The notes under the pieces were generated by a model, which saw nothing but the letters and a program-made list of their open reading frames with translations, did no database searches and was not told the DNA's origin. DNA of 64,000 nucleotides from Setoptus koraiensis (lineage: Eukaryota; Arthropoda): the NCBI GenBank assembly GCA_048013815.1, contig CM106586.1, positions 4,650,001 through 4,714,000 of the forward strand. The letters run 5' to 3'. A program made the translations under genes and the position numbers. This document shows, one piece after another, positions 45,778 through 60,003 of the stretch. Numbering within the stretch: position 1 is the first letter of the stretch; each line of letters starts with the position of its first letter.

Positions 45778-47109
45778 ATGTCAACCATAACAACTACCAC
45801 AATGTCGGGGGAAATAGATCCCCCGATCATCTATGGATTGGAGCATCAATGCAGAGCTCTAGCTTCGTTGACGTTGAATGATGAAAACGCTTCGAGATTC
45901 GTAGTTGGAACCCAATCTCTCAGAAACGATAATCTAATTTATTTATTTGAATATACTGAGGAAAGCAACACACTTACCAACATGATTTTCAAGCATCCCT
46001 TTGGCGAAATTTGGCACTTAGCTAGTTGCGCCCAGCATCCTAATCTTCTGACAGCTGTGATATCAAATCAACGCCAACACGAAGTCATACTGCTCCGATT
46101 TTCTCACGATATAACTGGACCAATGACTGACGATGATGGGTTATCAAATCCTGAAATGGAGAAAGTTGCGACCTTCGTGACTGCCAACAGCGGGTCTCAA
46201 CCGGACGATCACCTCACGCGACAATGTCTCTGGCAACCTGAAGATGGTAGTCAAATTCTAACTTGCAACGGTGCTGTTTTAAATATATGGGATGCTGAAA
46301 CACAAAAAGAAGTAGTCAGTCTACCTCTCCTAGAAGTACCTCTTTACAGTATCAATTCTGACTGGTCCAAGATAACAAATTCAATCTCAAGTCTAAGGTG
46401 GTCACCACATTCTAACTGCAATGTTGTGACTGTATCAACAGGACCGCACGTTTTAGCTTTAGATGTCAGAATATCGAGTAAGAGTCAGAGCAGTATTTGT
46501 TTCGCATTGGAGGATGCTCATGATCAAATGGTTCGTTCGATGGATTTCAATCCTAACTCGCAATACTATTTAGCAACCGGAGGCGATGATTGTAGAGCAA
46601 ATTTTTGGGATTTGCGCAAGAGGACCAGTCCATGCATGTCCATGTTGAATCACACTCACTGGATCTGGAGTGTTCGATACAATCCATTTCACGATCAGCT
46701 TGTTCTCACAAGCGGCAGTGATACAAGAGTATCACTAATACGAATGCAATCAATAGCTTCTGAGCCTTTTGGTCACTTGTTAGAAGACGATGACTTAGAT
46801 GAGACATGTTCTACCGTTCCAGACAAAGATGTCGACTCGGATCAATCTGATGATGCCGACAATGAAGTTCACCAGGATCAACCGGATGAAGCATTTCAAG
46901 GTGTTGAAAATACAGATACCAGTGCTAAGGTCAATCGTGATCGACAAATTCTACCTGATGAAGTTTTAAATATATACGAAGATCACGATGATTCTGTTTA
47001 TGTTGCAGAGTGGGCAAGTGATCCATGGATTTTTGTGTCATTGGGTTTCGAAAGTAGACTGGTGTTAAACAAAGTTCCAAAAGCAGAGAAATTCAACATT
47101 CTATTTTGA
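45778..47109 (+). CDS. EIPR1: EIPR1 (TSSC1) WD40 protein, EARP/GARP-interacting
   Basis: Single-exon frame; the ATG at 45778 gives 443 residues, against about 390 in human. Open frame continues upstream to about 45637 without an ATG, and an alternative ATG lies at 45802 (MSGEIDPP, close to the family start). Family wording is clear: IIYGLEHQCRALASL, FVVGTQSLRNDNLIYLF, HPFGEIWHLA, RWSPHSNCN, DFNPNSQYYLATGGDDCRANF, HTHWIWSVRYNPFHDQLVLT, SEPFGHLLEDDD and YEDHDDSVYVAEWASDPWIF. The WD repeats form a propeller. EIPR1 binds the EARP and GARP tethering complexes and supports endosome recycling and dense-core vesicle cargo sorting. An acidic insert (about 350-400) is longer than in vertebrates. AATAAA at 47116-47121 follows the stop directly. 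Confidence 0.92.
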   Translation: MSTITTTTMSGEIDPPIIYGLEHQCRALASLTLNDENASRFVVGTQSLRNDNLIYLFEYTEESNTLTNMIFKHPFGEIWHLASCAQHPNLLTAVISNQRQHEVILLRFSHDITGPMTDDDGLSNPEMEKVATFVTANSGSQPDDHLTRQCLWQPEDGSQILTCNGAVLNIWDAETQKEVVSLPLLEVPLYSINSDWSKITNSISSLRWSPHSNCNVVTVSTGPHVLALDVRISSKSQSSICFALEDAHDQMVRSMDFNPNSQYYLATGGDDCRANFWDLRKRTSPCMSMLNHTHWIWSVRYNPFHDQLVLTSGSDTRVSLIRMQSIASEPFGHLLEDDDLDETCSTVPDKDVDSDQSDDADNEVHQDQPDEAFQGVENTDTSAKVNRDRQILPDEVLNIYEDHDDSVYVAEWASDPWIFVSLGFESRLVLNKVPKAEKFNILF

Positions 47110-47875
47110 TCAAAAAATAAAAAAATTTAGTCGAGAAAATATTACCTACATTATTGTTGATATCATGAGTGGGTTATAACATAGATAGGAAAAGCTCACC
47201 AAGACAGATATATAAGATATAGATGATAAAAGTTTAAACCGTTGTATGTTGGCGTTCTAGTAAGCTCCGTTCGGTTCTGTCTAAACAGACTCGCATATAA
47301 GCTATTAAACTTGACCTTTGACTTTGGACGGCCGGACTTAAGCTAAGTTTAGCAGGACTCTGGTACGCAGAGACGGACCATCTCTGTCCAATCGAAGCTT
47401 CTATCCACGGCCGTAGAGATCTTTAACGAACTATGGGAGTGGTGTTAGCGCAGAAGTAGTAGTAGTACTACGACACACTACACCTGGTCGGAGACTTTCC
47501 TCAAACCGAGTCTGACATGATGATGTTGCTCACATAGGAGACATGGCATCCGTCACCGATGGGTCTGTATGCAAGTCGACATCGCCAACAACAGTAGGCT
47601 GATTGGGATCAAAGGCATTTCTACTTATATATACATGTTAGCGATAGATCAACTCTCAACTACAGCTTCCCAGCGCTACGAATAGCGTATTATCGTATAT
47701 TTGGACTTGTTTTATCTTGGCTAAATTATTTTCCATGAATTATGTCAGTCAGAAGTGACCATAAAATTCATAACAAATAAATAATAATGACAATTTAAAT
47801 TTGATTGAGTCTGTGATTTTGGGGCTTTGAGTCACGGAAAACGCCGCAGTGAGGACAATAAATTCGGTTTTATTA
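47110..47875. other. Interval between EIPR1 and the bbx exon copy, partly GC-richer and unassigned
   Basis: From about 47,240 to 47,600 the sequence is richer in G+C than its neighbours and has small hairpins, for example CTCTG GTAC GCAGAG near 47358. It has no open frame of note and no family likeness. It may be an old non-autonomous repeat or the upstream part of the duplication event. The bbx-like homology starts near 47,870. Confidence 0.4.
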
Positions 47876-49026
47876 ATGCCAAAGCAGACCATGAACAGTG
47901 CTACTACAGCTAGTACGACCGCTACTAGAAATACTGCTAGTAATATTCAAAATAATGCAACCACTTTAACAAATATTGAGTAAGTGTCGTAGTGTTGATT
48001 GATTATTGTTATCATTATTATATTTATTATTATTTGATAATAAAATTATTTCCACTCGACGATTATTCTCATCAGATTTTTCTCACTTCCAAATTTTATT
48101 GCGAAAAAAAAAACAGACAACATGGCGCACCCAAACCACCAAAGAAGTGTTATTTGGTGAATAGTCAGACCATGTTGGCTTCTAATGATCTACAACAACA
48201 AGAAACAAAATATAACCAAACGGAGCCAATGATGACGAATGATACTATTGTACCAATATTCTTCGACAAAGTAACCCTCGATAGAATTATAGAGCATGCT
48301 CTCTCCGATAGCAAATCCAGCAACAGTAGCCCATCAAGTGCATTGTACAATGACGACCTCGTCAGTAATATCAATTTGGACCAATCAAATAGTCAACATG
48401 CAATAACAAATAGTTTAAATTTTCCTTTATTGAATAACAGTAGGAACACAAATGAGACGGCTAGTACGCATCTTGGAGTGAATGTGATTGGAACCGCGGA
48501 TTTGTCTATGGCCAGGAAACAATCCATCGATGAGCCTGTCGACTTCTCAATGAATCGAACATATGAAGCAACCAACCAAAAGATAATCAATAATCTTATT
48601 GATAGAATGTTATCGGATTCAAGAGATAGTACATCTTCGCTAACAAACAGCATTTCTCAACCGATGGACCAAGATCCTCAGCCAAACCAGCAACGAATGC
48701 AACAGTCATCCTCGACAATAACTAGCAATGGCACGAAATCCGCTACAAACAATAGCTCTTTCACGAGCAATTCTTCATTAATTGAGGACTTCGATTTAGA
48801 GAGGAAACTCACAGAATTGCCTCTGTTCGAGCTCACTAACGGCAAATTTGAAAGAGTAGACCAGCGCCAGGATGATGGATTGGCAACTCTCGCTGAGGCG
48901 GCTGTAGCGATCCAGCAGCTCCCACGACATCACATACAGCATCAGCACCAACAGAAACATAATCTTCAAACGAACAACGTTCTCCGAGGCTACCCGACTG
49001 TATGTTTGGCTATGACCTCGGATTAG
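47876..49026 (+). CDS. Diverged duplicate of the last two bbx exons
   Basis: Exon-like segments 47876-47979 and 48117-49026 join in the same phase as the bbx exons they copy. The first matches the end of bbx exon 2 (PKQ.M then an NTT-rich stretch), the second bbx exon 3 (HGAPKPPKK, EPVDFSMN, LTELPLFELTNGKFE). Both intron borders survive: donor GTAAGT, acceptor CAG directly before ACAACATGG. Together they give an open frame of 337 residues from an ATG at 47876; an in-frame stop lies a few codons further upstream. The HMG box is absent. Bases 48514-48632 are identical to 42884-43002 (119 bases), while flanking parts differ and the last 20 residues are unrelated. It may be a separate short protein, an alternative 3' end for bbx reached by splicing over ArgRS and EIPR1, or an untranscribed relic. 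Confidence 0.65.
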
Positions 49027-49241
49027 TCTACCTCACATACACAAACCAAACAATTTCAAATTTTTAATGTGCCGTGCGTATTTTGTCATATACAACGCCA
49101 GTATGATTTAAAACCTTTCATCAAGCCACATTATTGCCATCATTATTTAATGAATTCGTAGGAATATGAAATTATATTATTTTATGCTAGCAAGAATCAA
49201 TCCGATATGTATATATACACGCCTCTGTAATAGTGTAGATT

Positions 49242-50279
49242 CTAATGTATCGATATAAGGGCTCCTAACTCATCTGCGTCAATAACAAGTGTTCTTCCAT
49301 CAAAGAAAGCGACTTTCCCTTGTTTGCTCCTTTTTTGTTCTTCTTTGTCTATCTTCTCCAGAGCTACTGGTTTAACAGGAGATTTTCCGACAGAAAAACA
49401 TGTTATTTCTTGTTCCGTGTTCGTGCTTATCCTAAAGTCCTCGAGAGTGCAAAGTAATGGCGACAGTACTATCACTTCATATTCACATGTTGAGGTTTCT
49501 TTGATGGAATATATTTCATGTTTGGTGTCCTCACTACACACATAGAAAACCTTAGACATTCGATTTTTGTTTGTTAAGTCACATTGCGTTCCTGAGGTCA
49601 TGTTTATCCTGACATATGGCCTAGGGTGGCCTTCTACATTGATCGTGGGTCTAGTACCGTGAATTTTGTATTCCTCCATCTGCTTTTCGTATTCTTCTTC
49701 ATATAATTCAAAATCAGACATTTGGAACTTTCCTAGATAGAACTCTTGAGCTATAGAATTTTTGCCAAGTGAATTAGTTGAATGATACTGACGGAGAAAC
49801 TTTCCATGACACAGCTCATAGGTCCAATATTGCTCCAAGCGTTTTGAACAATATCCTCTAGAGAACAACATCTCAAATAGTTGAAAAGGGTTCGCATTGC
49901 GTTTTTCATCTTCGTCATCTTTGGCTGATGAATTGGTAGCCGATTGGTCGTTGATTAAATGAGACGGTGCTCTAGGAACTATGCATTGATATTGCTCATT
50001 CTGGCTGGAAGTTATCGTGACAAAATCATCGAACAATTGGGCCGAGTTGAGCTCCTTCTCAAAATTTTTGCGCTGTTTCGGATCACTTTGGAGAGCTTGA
50101 AGGTGCTCGTCGAGAGGTCCCTTCCAAGCCATTTTGTAGCTATGTCCCGACTCATAATTTAACTCCTGGAGGTAATCTAGGCCCGAATCATGGTGATCTA
50201 GAAAGAACGAGGCGTGAGTAGAGTGAGCGCTGGAGGCAATGAATAAATAGATAGAAAAAATGGCTAGTAAGACAACCAT
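49242..50279 (-). CDS. ERLEC1: ERLEC1 (XTP3-B)-like ER lectin with one MRH domain
   Basis: Single exon, 345 residues from the ATG at 50279. A signal peptide (MVVLLAIFSIYLFIASSAHS) leads into a region with YKMAWKGP typical of the OS-9/ERLEC1 family. One mannose-6-phosphate-receptor homology domain follows, about 140-270. Its sugar-contact wording is intact (YWTYELCHGKFLRQYH, CDLTNKNR, STCEYEVIVLSPLLC). The text matches MRH1 of ERLEC1 more closely than OS-9 (SKHEILS-like stretch KHEIYSI, Glu-rich insert). ERLEC1 sits in the ER lumen, binds trimmed N-glycans and works with the HRD1-SEL1L ubiquitin ligase in ER-associated degradation. Vertebrate ERLEC1 has 483 residues with a second MRH domain; here the frame stops at about the point where MRH2 should start, with no further exon visible in the 215 bases before the bbx copy. 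Confidence 0.85.
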   Translation of the reverse strand: MVVLLAIFSIYLFIASSAHSTHASFFLDHHDSGLDYLQELNYESGHSYKMAWKGPLDEHLQALQSDPKQRKNFEKELNSAQLFDDFVTITSSQNEQYQCIVPRAPSHLINDQSATNSSAKDDEDEKRNANPFQLFEMLFSRGYCSKRLEQYWTYELCHGKFLRQYHSTNSLGKNSIAQEFYLGKFQMSDFELYEEEYEKQMEEYKIHGTRPTINVEGHPRPYVRINMTSGTQCDLTNKNRMSKVFYVCSEDTKHEIYSIKETSTCEYEVIVLSPLLCTLEDFRISTNTEQEITCFSVGKSPVKPVALEKIDKEEQKRSKQGKVAFFDGRTLVIDADELGALISIH

Positions 50280-51278
50280 GTTGAGAACCAAATTTCAAAT
50301 AGACAGAGTTCTACGAGATAAACAATAGCAATGTATAAATATTAAATACTTTGTCATGAATCATCACGCCTCTGACGAAGGCCTTTGCAAAAACATCTGA
50401 TCATCATTTAGCAAACATAGTCATGTTTCTATGCTAACGCTGACAGAATGCTGCGTTGCGAACTGATCGTATTGTATGGTATGGTAGATAGACGCACAAA
50501 CACACGCACACACACACACACACACAGAGAAAGAGAGAGAGAGACACTCACACACACACACATACATACGAATCGTGTGACACAAAAATCGTATGCGAAA
50601 CAATTCCTTAACAACTATCTGGCTTCATTGGTATATTACTGTAATAATTCTACACCTTCTTTTCTTTGCCAATGAAAACATATAGAGCAGAGAATCTATG
50701 CGAATTATTTCGTTGCCATTCAATATTGAGCTCAATTCGACAAATGCAAATTATTCAATACATTTGCACATCTTTTGCCAATAGAATCCTCATAATAACT
50801 AATCAGGAGATACATAAACCTCTCTAGTAGATTGCTGTTATTACTCATTCGAAGAGCATAAATTTATCATTGTATGGATATAAAATATCGCTGGACATCC
50901 ACCGATTTCGATAATAGAAACACTTGTGTTATAATTGTTTGAAATTAAAATTAGAAACAAACATCATTATTACTATTACTGTTATTACTATTATTATCAT
51001 TTTATTATTGAGCCTACCTTACAGAGCAGATGGCCCCGGAGTCAAGATTGGCTTCTATCTACATACGCAGCTGTGTTTCCAAACTGTGGCAAAGGCATTC
51101 CTCTATTGAATAGAATCACTAACATTGGACCATTTATCCAAGACTCATCATATCTATTAGCTCAATACTATCCCTGCCTATGAATTAGAAATAGTCAGTC
51201 ATTAGATCAGGTCAATATCACATTCTCGTTACATCCACATCTACTTAAACTGATTCAAATTCGATATCTTGTACTATT
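50280..51278. promoter_or_regulatory. Divergent promoter region of ERLEC1-like and Su(dx)
   Basis: One kb between two start codons facing away from each other. It carries a CA run followed by GA (about 50499-50545) and a second CA run (50549-50562), ATT/TAC trinucleotide repeats near 50966-51010, and an AT-rich remainder. A TTACAG acceptor-like site near 51019-51024 may mark a 5' UTR exon of Su(dx). Confidence 0.45.
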
Positions 51279-54468
<3,190 letters not shown>

Positions 54469-54553
54469 TATTATGACAGCCACAGTTATCAAAAAAAGAA
54501 ACTTAAAGCTAAGCTTACTTAAAAAGTACTATTTAATTATTAATAACTAATCT

Positions 54554-56251
54554 TCATTTCTGGGCGATACTGATCCCCTTTCTGGCTGCCTCCCATTCCA
54601 TTTTCCGTTTATACTGCTTGATAGCGTCGTTGGTGCGATCCATCATCATTTTTTCTGTCAATAGCCCATCTTCCGAAGCATATGTGGTAGCTTGCCAGTC
54701 GGCGGCTAGTTTCGCTATCTCTCGACCGCTCAAACCATCGGTCATGTTAGCTATTCTGTCACAGACCTCGATATAATCAAAGTCGTCCACTTTTATACCT
54801 CTTCTCCTGCGCCTGGCAGCGGGTTCCAAAATATATTTGTCAAAATATAATCTCACTAATCTTTTTCTCTCGTCTAAAGTCGGCGTACCAAACTCAATGA
54901 CTTCATCAATACGATTGTTCACAGCCCAATCAAACTGTTCCGGAGTGTTACTGGTCAATACCAGCATAAACTTGTTGGATTGTTCACCTGTTCTGAATAG
55001 GAACGCACTAAGGGCAGCTTTGAGGTGTTCGCTCATTGACTTGGCGTTTCTTTCACCCAAAAACGAGTCAGCTTCGTCGACAAACAAAAGTAAGCCCCGT
55101 CTAGATGTCTGGGCCCAATTAAATACTTTATGTAAAGCGGTGACACCTTCGTCGGCCATAGCCAGGACATCGCCTCCGCTCAGCACAGCATAATCCATGC
55201 CAGAATGTTGAGCCAGTTTTTTTGCAAATAATGTTTTACCGGTGCCGGGGGGTCCATAGAACAATACATTCCTGTAAGATCCTTTGTTTCGTTTTGTATT
55301 ACGAGTAGCTATTGCTACATCTCTCAACCTTTCCTCCAGAGATGGACGTAATATGACGCCTTTCAGAGCATCCTCTGGTCGCCTACTGGCATGTAAACGC
55401 CTCGCAGATTGGATCGGATTCTTGAATAAGTCGACAACATTTAACCGGGAAGTTTCTCTAAGTAAGGAGGGCTTACCGATTCTTGACTCAATGGACCTGC
55501 TGACGATAGATATCGAGTGTTTAGCAGTATAAACACCGCCTGCCATCAACGTCAGAGCTAAAGCTGTGGATGTGACTCTATTCCAATCTGTGACGAAATC
55601 TTTCAGGCCAGAACCAATAAGGGAACCTACAGACCCAATTGATTCAAGTACTGTAACACGAGTTTCCGCAGCTTTAGTCTTAATTTGCTCAAGATAAATG
55701 TCTCTGTTTTCTCGCTCAGCAAGGGCTTTAGCTTTAGCCTTCTTAAGATCAATCTCAGATCGCTTTTCAATCTCATAATCAATTGTGCGTTTCCTTATAG
55801 ACTCTTGTTTAGCAACTGATTCCTCTTGTTTCCTGAGCTGGTCCTCATATCGCTTCCGAGCCAATTGATCTTCATATTGAGCCTTCTGTTGATTGACTTT
55901 GGCTTGTTCAGCTAGTGTCTTGCGCTGTTCCTCATATCTGGATCGTTCCATGCCGGCCTCATACTCTTTGATTTGTTTCTGGATTTCCAGTTGCCTGCTG
56001 TCCTCTTGCTTTTTCATCAGATCAAGCATTTCTTTGGCATGTGGTGATTTTTCCAGTTCCTTGGCCGCCTTGGCAGCCCTCTCCAGTGCTGTGGAATCAA
56101 ACCTATATTGAGTGGCCAATTGTTTGTCACCCTTGTCATCAGGGCCGGATCCTCGTTGGCCCCCGCCCGAGGTGCCCATCAAGTTGGTGAATTGATTTAA
56201 TGTATCATCAGGAGGCGGTTTATTTGAGCTGGAACCGAAACCCCAGACCAT
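54554..56251 (-). CDS. ATAD3: ATAD3 mitochondrial AAA+ ATPase
   Basis: Uninterrupted 565-residue ORF with ATG at 56251. The N-terminus MVWGFGSSSNKPPP precedes a long Gln/Glu/Lys/Arg coiled coil (about 50-200), a hydrophobic segment near 230 (ALALTLMAGGVYTA), then an AAA+ domain with Walker A GPPGTGKT (about 335), Walker B LLLFVDEAD (about 387) and sensor region LTSNTPEQFDWAVNNRIDE. This is the standard ATAD3/belphegor plan. ATAD3 spans the inner mitochondrial membrane with its ATPase in the matrix. It is needed for cristae and nucleoid organisation and for contacts used in lipid transfer. The length is close to that of other invertebrate members. The gene converges on Su(dx) with 85 bases between stops. 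Confidence 0.95.
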   Translation of the reverse strand: MVWGFGSSSNKPPPDDTLNQFTNLMGTSGGGQRGSGPDDKGDKQLATQYRFDSTALERAAKAAKELEKSPHAKEMLDLMKKQEDSRQLEIQKQIKEYEAGMERSRYEEQRKTLAEQAKVNQQKAQYEDQLARKRYEDQLRKQEESVAKQESIRKRTIDYEIEKRSEIDLKKAKAKALAERENRDIYLEQIKTKAAETRVTVLESIGSVGSLIGSGLKDFVTDWNRVTSTALALTLMAGGVYTAKHSISIVSRSIESRIGKPSLLRETSRLNVVDLFKNPIQSARRLHASRRPEDALKGVILRPSLEERLRDVAIATRNTKRNKGSYRNVLFYGPPGTGKTLFAKKLAQHSGMDYAVLSGGDVLAMADEGVTALHKVFNWAQTSRRGLLLFVDEADSFLGERNAKSMSEHLKAALSAFLFRTGEQSNKFMLVLTSNTPEQFDWAVNNRIDEVIEFGTPTLDERKRLVRLYFDKYILEPAARRRRRGIKVDDFDYIEVCDRIANMTDGLSGREIAKLAADWQATTYASEDGLLTEKMMMDRTNDAIKQYKRKMEWEAARKGISIAQK

Positions 56252-57196
56252 TGTTGCGGTTTGTCGAGTTTAAGTGGATGAAGAAGGAAAAATAATAAAT
56301 GGGGAGCCAGATTGATTTTCGGTATACGAATGGCGTGTAGAGAACGATGTGCAGTGATTTAAACTGCATCGAAAGCAGCGATGCAACCAAAAACGTGCCA
56401 TGACCACATTGTTTTGTAGCGAGCACGCATGCGTCTGTTCGAAATTTGCAAGTTTTGGCGCCGGATTTGATACTCCAAACCATGTCATGGTTACCATTGC
56501 ATGGTTACCATAACCAAACTTGATCAAAACTTGGTCAACAACCAATCTCAATTTGTTGATAGTCAAGTTCGCCAATTAGTCACATTTCGTCGATATATCG
56601 GTCACAAGTGTCCGATATGAACTTGTCGGCACCTCTGTTGTGCAAGTTACAAGAGAGCTGTACTCTGGCAAGTTGTTGTTACAGGTTTGCTAAGAGTTAA
56701 GCAAGGTCTAACGAAACAGTCGTTTCTTCGTCGTGCGATCTATATGTAAATTAATGATTCTATGATACACATCTAAATCACTGTTACAACAATGAGTAAC
56801 TATCGTTTGCATTGATAATCATCAAATGAATACTGTATTGTTGTTATCTACAAGTTGGCATTACCAGCAGATGCTCTGCATTGAATAATAATAACAATAT
56901 GGTGGTGGTGGTGATAGGAAATGTGAAAATTAACTTAATAAGATAAAGAGTAAAAGTGGATATTGCGGCGGCCGCCTAATAACAACAAGTAACACATATA
57001 AAGTGAGAGACAGACAGACAGACGGAGAGAAGTTAAAGTGAGAGAGCCATGGTCAGAATCATTAATCATGATAACTTGACATGCAAACAGCCAGACGTAT
57101 TTTATTTTCATAATGAGCACTAACAACAACCCAAAGCCACTGATATCTGTGTTGGACATGTTGACTTACTGTTTGTGTTTAGTTTGTCGAGATATT

Positions 57197-57207
57197 ACAG
57201 CAGCAGC

Positions 57208-57241
<34 letters not shown>
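57197..57241. repeat. (CAA)n microsatellite
   Basis: CAG/CAA trinucleotide run of about 15 units on the plus strand. Confidence 0.93.
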
Positions 57242-57244
<3 letters not shown>

Positions 57245-59319
57245 GACAACAAGTTTGATAATAGATTTGAACTAGAATCGGCATCATCAGCATTGTTGTT
57301 GTGTATCACACCAGTTTTGCTTGTAATGATTGAAGTTTACTTTAATTATTATTAACAAGCGTGCATTTTCCACTTTCATTGGCTTCTTTAAGCCAGATTT
57401 GAATAGCTAAGTTGCCAATGGAGGAGAGTTGCTAATAGTTGATAGTTAACAGTTAAGGTTTGCTGTCTAAAATTTGCATTATTATTGTGCCACCAAGAGG
57501 AAAGATTTCATTTCAGTTATCAATCGTTGGCGATCTAGCAAGCCAACGTCATGCAGCCAATGGGGGCGAGCAAACACATAAGGCCTGCATTTAGCCGTAA
57601 TCGATGGTTTCTAGGAATTGTATTGGCCACTGTTGCTGTTGTTGGCTAGTCTCTAACATGGCCAGTCTACTAGCCAGTCTAAACAGACTGGCACATTCAG
57701 CCTATTTAGCCTTGTTCTCGTTGTTTCTTTTTTTTATCCTCTGCCCTCCAATCATTGAATTCATTTGAGATCTTGATTAGTGATTATAATTGAAGCGTCG
57801 TTCCAATATCTTTGTAGTTGCTGTTGTGGTGCTGTTAAGTCTTTTGAATCGGTCCAACAGCCGTAGCACGTCGCAACAGCGACCAACCAGCCGAGCTGAT
57901 TCGACATTGAAATGTTGTTAATCTTAATTTAGTCTATCAGTTGAATTAGAATCAAATGGAATTTCCATATTTATAAATGAGTAAGTGAGCAAGTGAGAGT
58001 CGCCGGTTAAGCGACCGGCCCTCGACAGCAGTCCAGTTATATCTATTGGCTGCTGCTGCAATAGTTGCGTTAGTTGAGCCAATCAGCATCACTAAATTTG
58101 GGTTTGTCAGTAGCAATCAGTTTCAGTTTGTATTTCGCTTCTAGTTGGTTAGTTTAAGTTTGTAACAATTTGTATAAGCCAATATATAAGATAAAATGAG
58201 CGAGTGAAATGATGTTGAAACATGATAAACAAAGGCGCGAACGTAAATGCTTGTTAGTTGTTGGTAGATTTAGAGAAAAGAACCGGCTAAATTGCTGATG
58301 GTGTTGATAAGAGAGAGAGAGGGATCGAGCGACCGTTATTGATTTGACGCTGCGAATAATAGCCTGTGAGCGAGAATAATCTGAACACACAACTTTGATG
58401 AGATCAGGATACGACGCTGACTAATTATCGTCACGGCTCATTATCGCCAATAATAACACACAAGGCAAACATATCGATGCTGATTAGTTGTTTAGCTTTT
58501 GTTTAGCTAAAATTTTTGTTCTTGTTATTGGGTACAATGTTGTTAAGCCGCCTTTCATTCATCTCATCTCATTTCTAATCATTCATTTTTGCTGTTGCGT
58601 TGTCCCGATTACTCTGATTTGTTGTGCGTTCGTCCCTCTGGTCTGAAAATTATCATTATCAATAATAATAATAACAATATTTGGCCAGTAATACAGTAAT
58701 AAGAGTAACAAAGTCGCTGATTTGTTTATTATCGGCAGCAGTTATGCGCGCGGACAATTGGCGCGTCGAAACTAGGGCCATCATCGATTCCTAATTTGTC
58801 GATAGATTGCTGCCTTTATATGAGCATTGGATTATTGTCTTGAACTTGAGCTCGTTATGTCGCTTGTGTATCGCGTCGAGATTGAGCCAACACAGTCGAG
58901 ATGAGTCCGATAGTGGATGTAGTTCAATGTTGAAATAAGTGAGCCGTGTCGTGAAAAGTCGATTCGCGAGCATCGATTTATTTGGAATGCAAGCACGCAC
59001 GTACCATGCTGAAATAGAGCAGTCTGGGTTCCAATTAACGGCCTAATGAGAGCTCTGAATTGACACAACCACAGCCTGCAAACTTTTAGACTTTCAGTGT
59101 GTGTATAAACTATTAAAATGAGTGATAATTATTTGCAATTTATAACCACTTGACTTTAGAGTGGTTGCATCTAAGTGCAAGTGAGGGCCCACTTGCCAAC
59201 TTGATTGCTCGCTTATTTTTATGCATCATCATCATGGTTGGATCGGACCGGATCAGATCGGATCGATAATGGCGAGATTGTTTGGTTCGTTCAATGAGCA
59301 GTCGTCAATTGCTCGTTTG

Positions 59320-59361
59320 CTTCACTCGAATTGGCGTTCGCTTCACTCGAATTGGCGTTCG
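59320..59361. repeat. 21-base perfect tandem duplication
   Basis: A 21-base unit beginning CTTCACTCGAATTGGCG occurs twice. A degenerate CTCGGCGTTCG repeat continues to about 59388. Confidence 0.9.
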
Positions 59362-60003
59362 CTCGGCGTTCGCTCGGCGTTTGCTCGGCCTGGCTTCGCT
59401 TGGACCGGAGTGGCACGACCGCCGCACCAGGACTAGCGCGCAAATTAATGAAATTAAATTATATTTGTCCCAATAAGTCCTGATCACAAAGGCATGATAA
59501 CGACGCGACGCGACCCGACCCGACCCTTGCGCGACACTGTGCTCAAGCGAGCGTTGGCTTTGGCAAGATAAAAATAAATATAAAATATTAATAATCATAA
59601 TCATTAAACAACATCAGCTGATATTAGACATTCAGAATATTCACAGCATTGCGAGCATTGAGAGCATTCAGAATAGAAACCAATATAAACACACTGACTG
59701 CGAATGGGAGATTGCAAAAAGAATGCAATGTCATGTGTGCATATGTAAATGTAAATAATGTGAATATCATGTGCAATTGTTGGCTGGTGCCGAAGAGCAA
59801 TCGAGTCAGTTTGTTAGTTTGTTTGTGTGTCTTGTCGAGATAATTAGGACAGCGCGTACGCGAGTGACCATGTTTGCTTCGCGCAAGTTTATTGGGCAGC
59901 ACACACCGACATGCAGACTGACATGCAGATTGTGAGTAGTTAGCGGCTGGCAAGCTAGCTGGCTAACGATTAAAATACACATTGTATAACTGTAGCGGGC
60001 GTT

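Noticed and set aside
47110-47875. Idea that the gap between EIPR1 and the bbx copy holds the missing ERLEC1 MRH2 exon
   Set aside because: No MRH wording (WKYEFC-like or paired Cys pattern) was seen on either strand.
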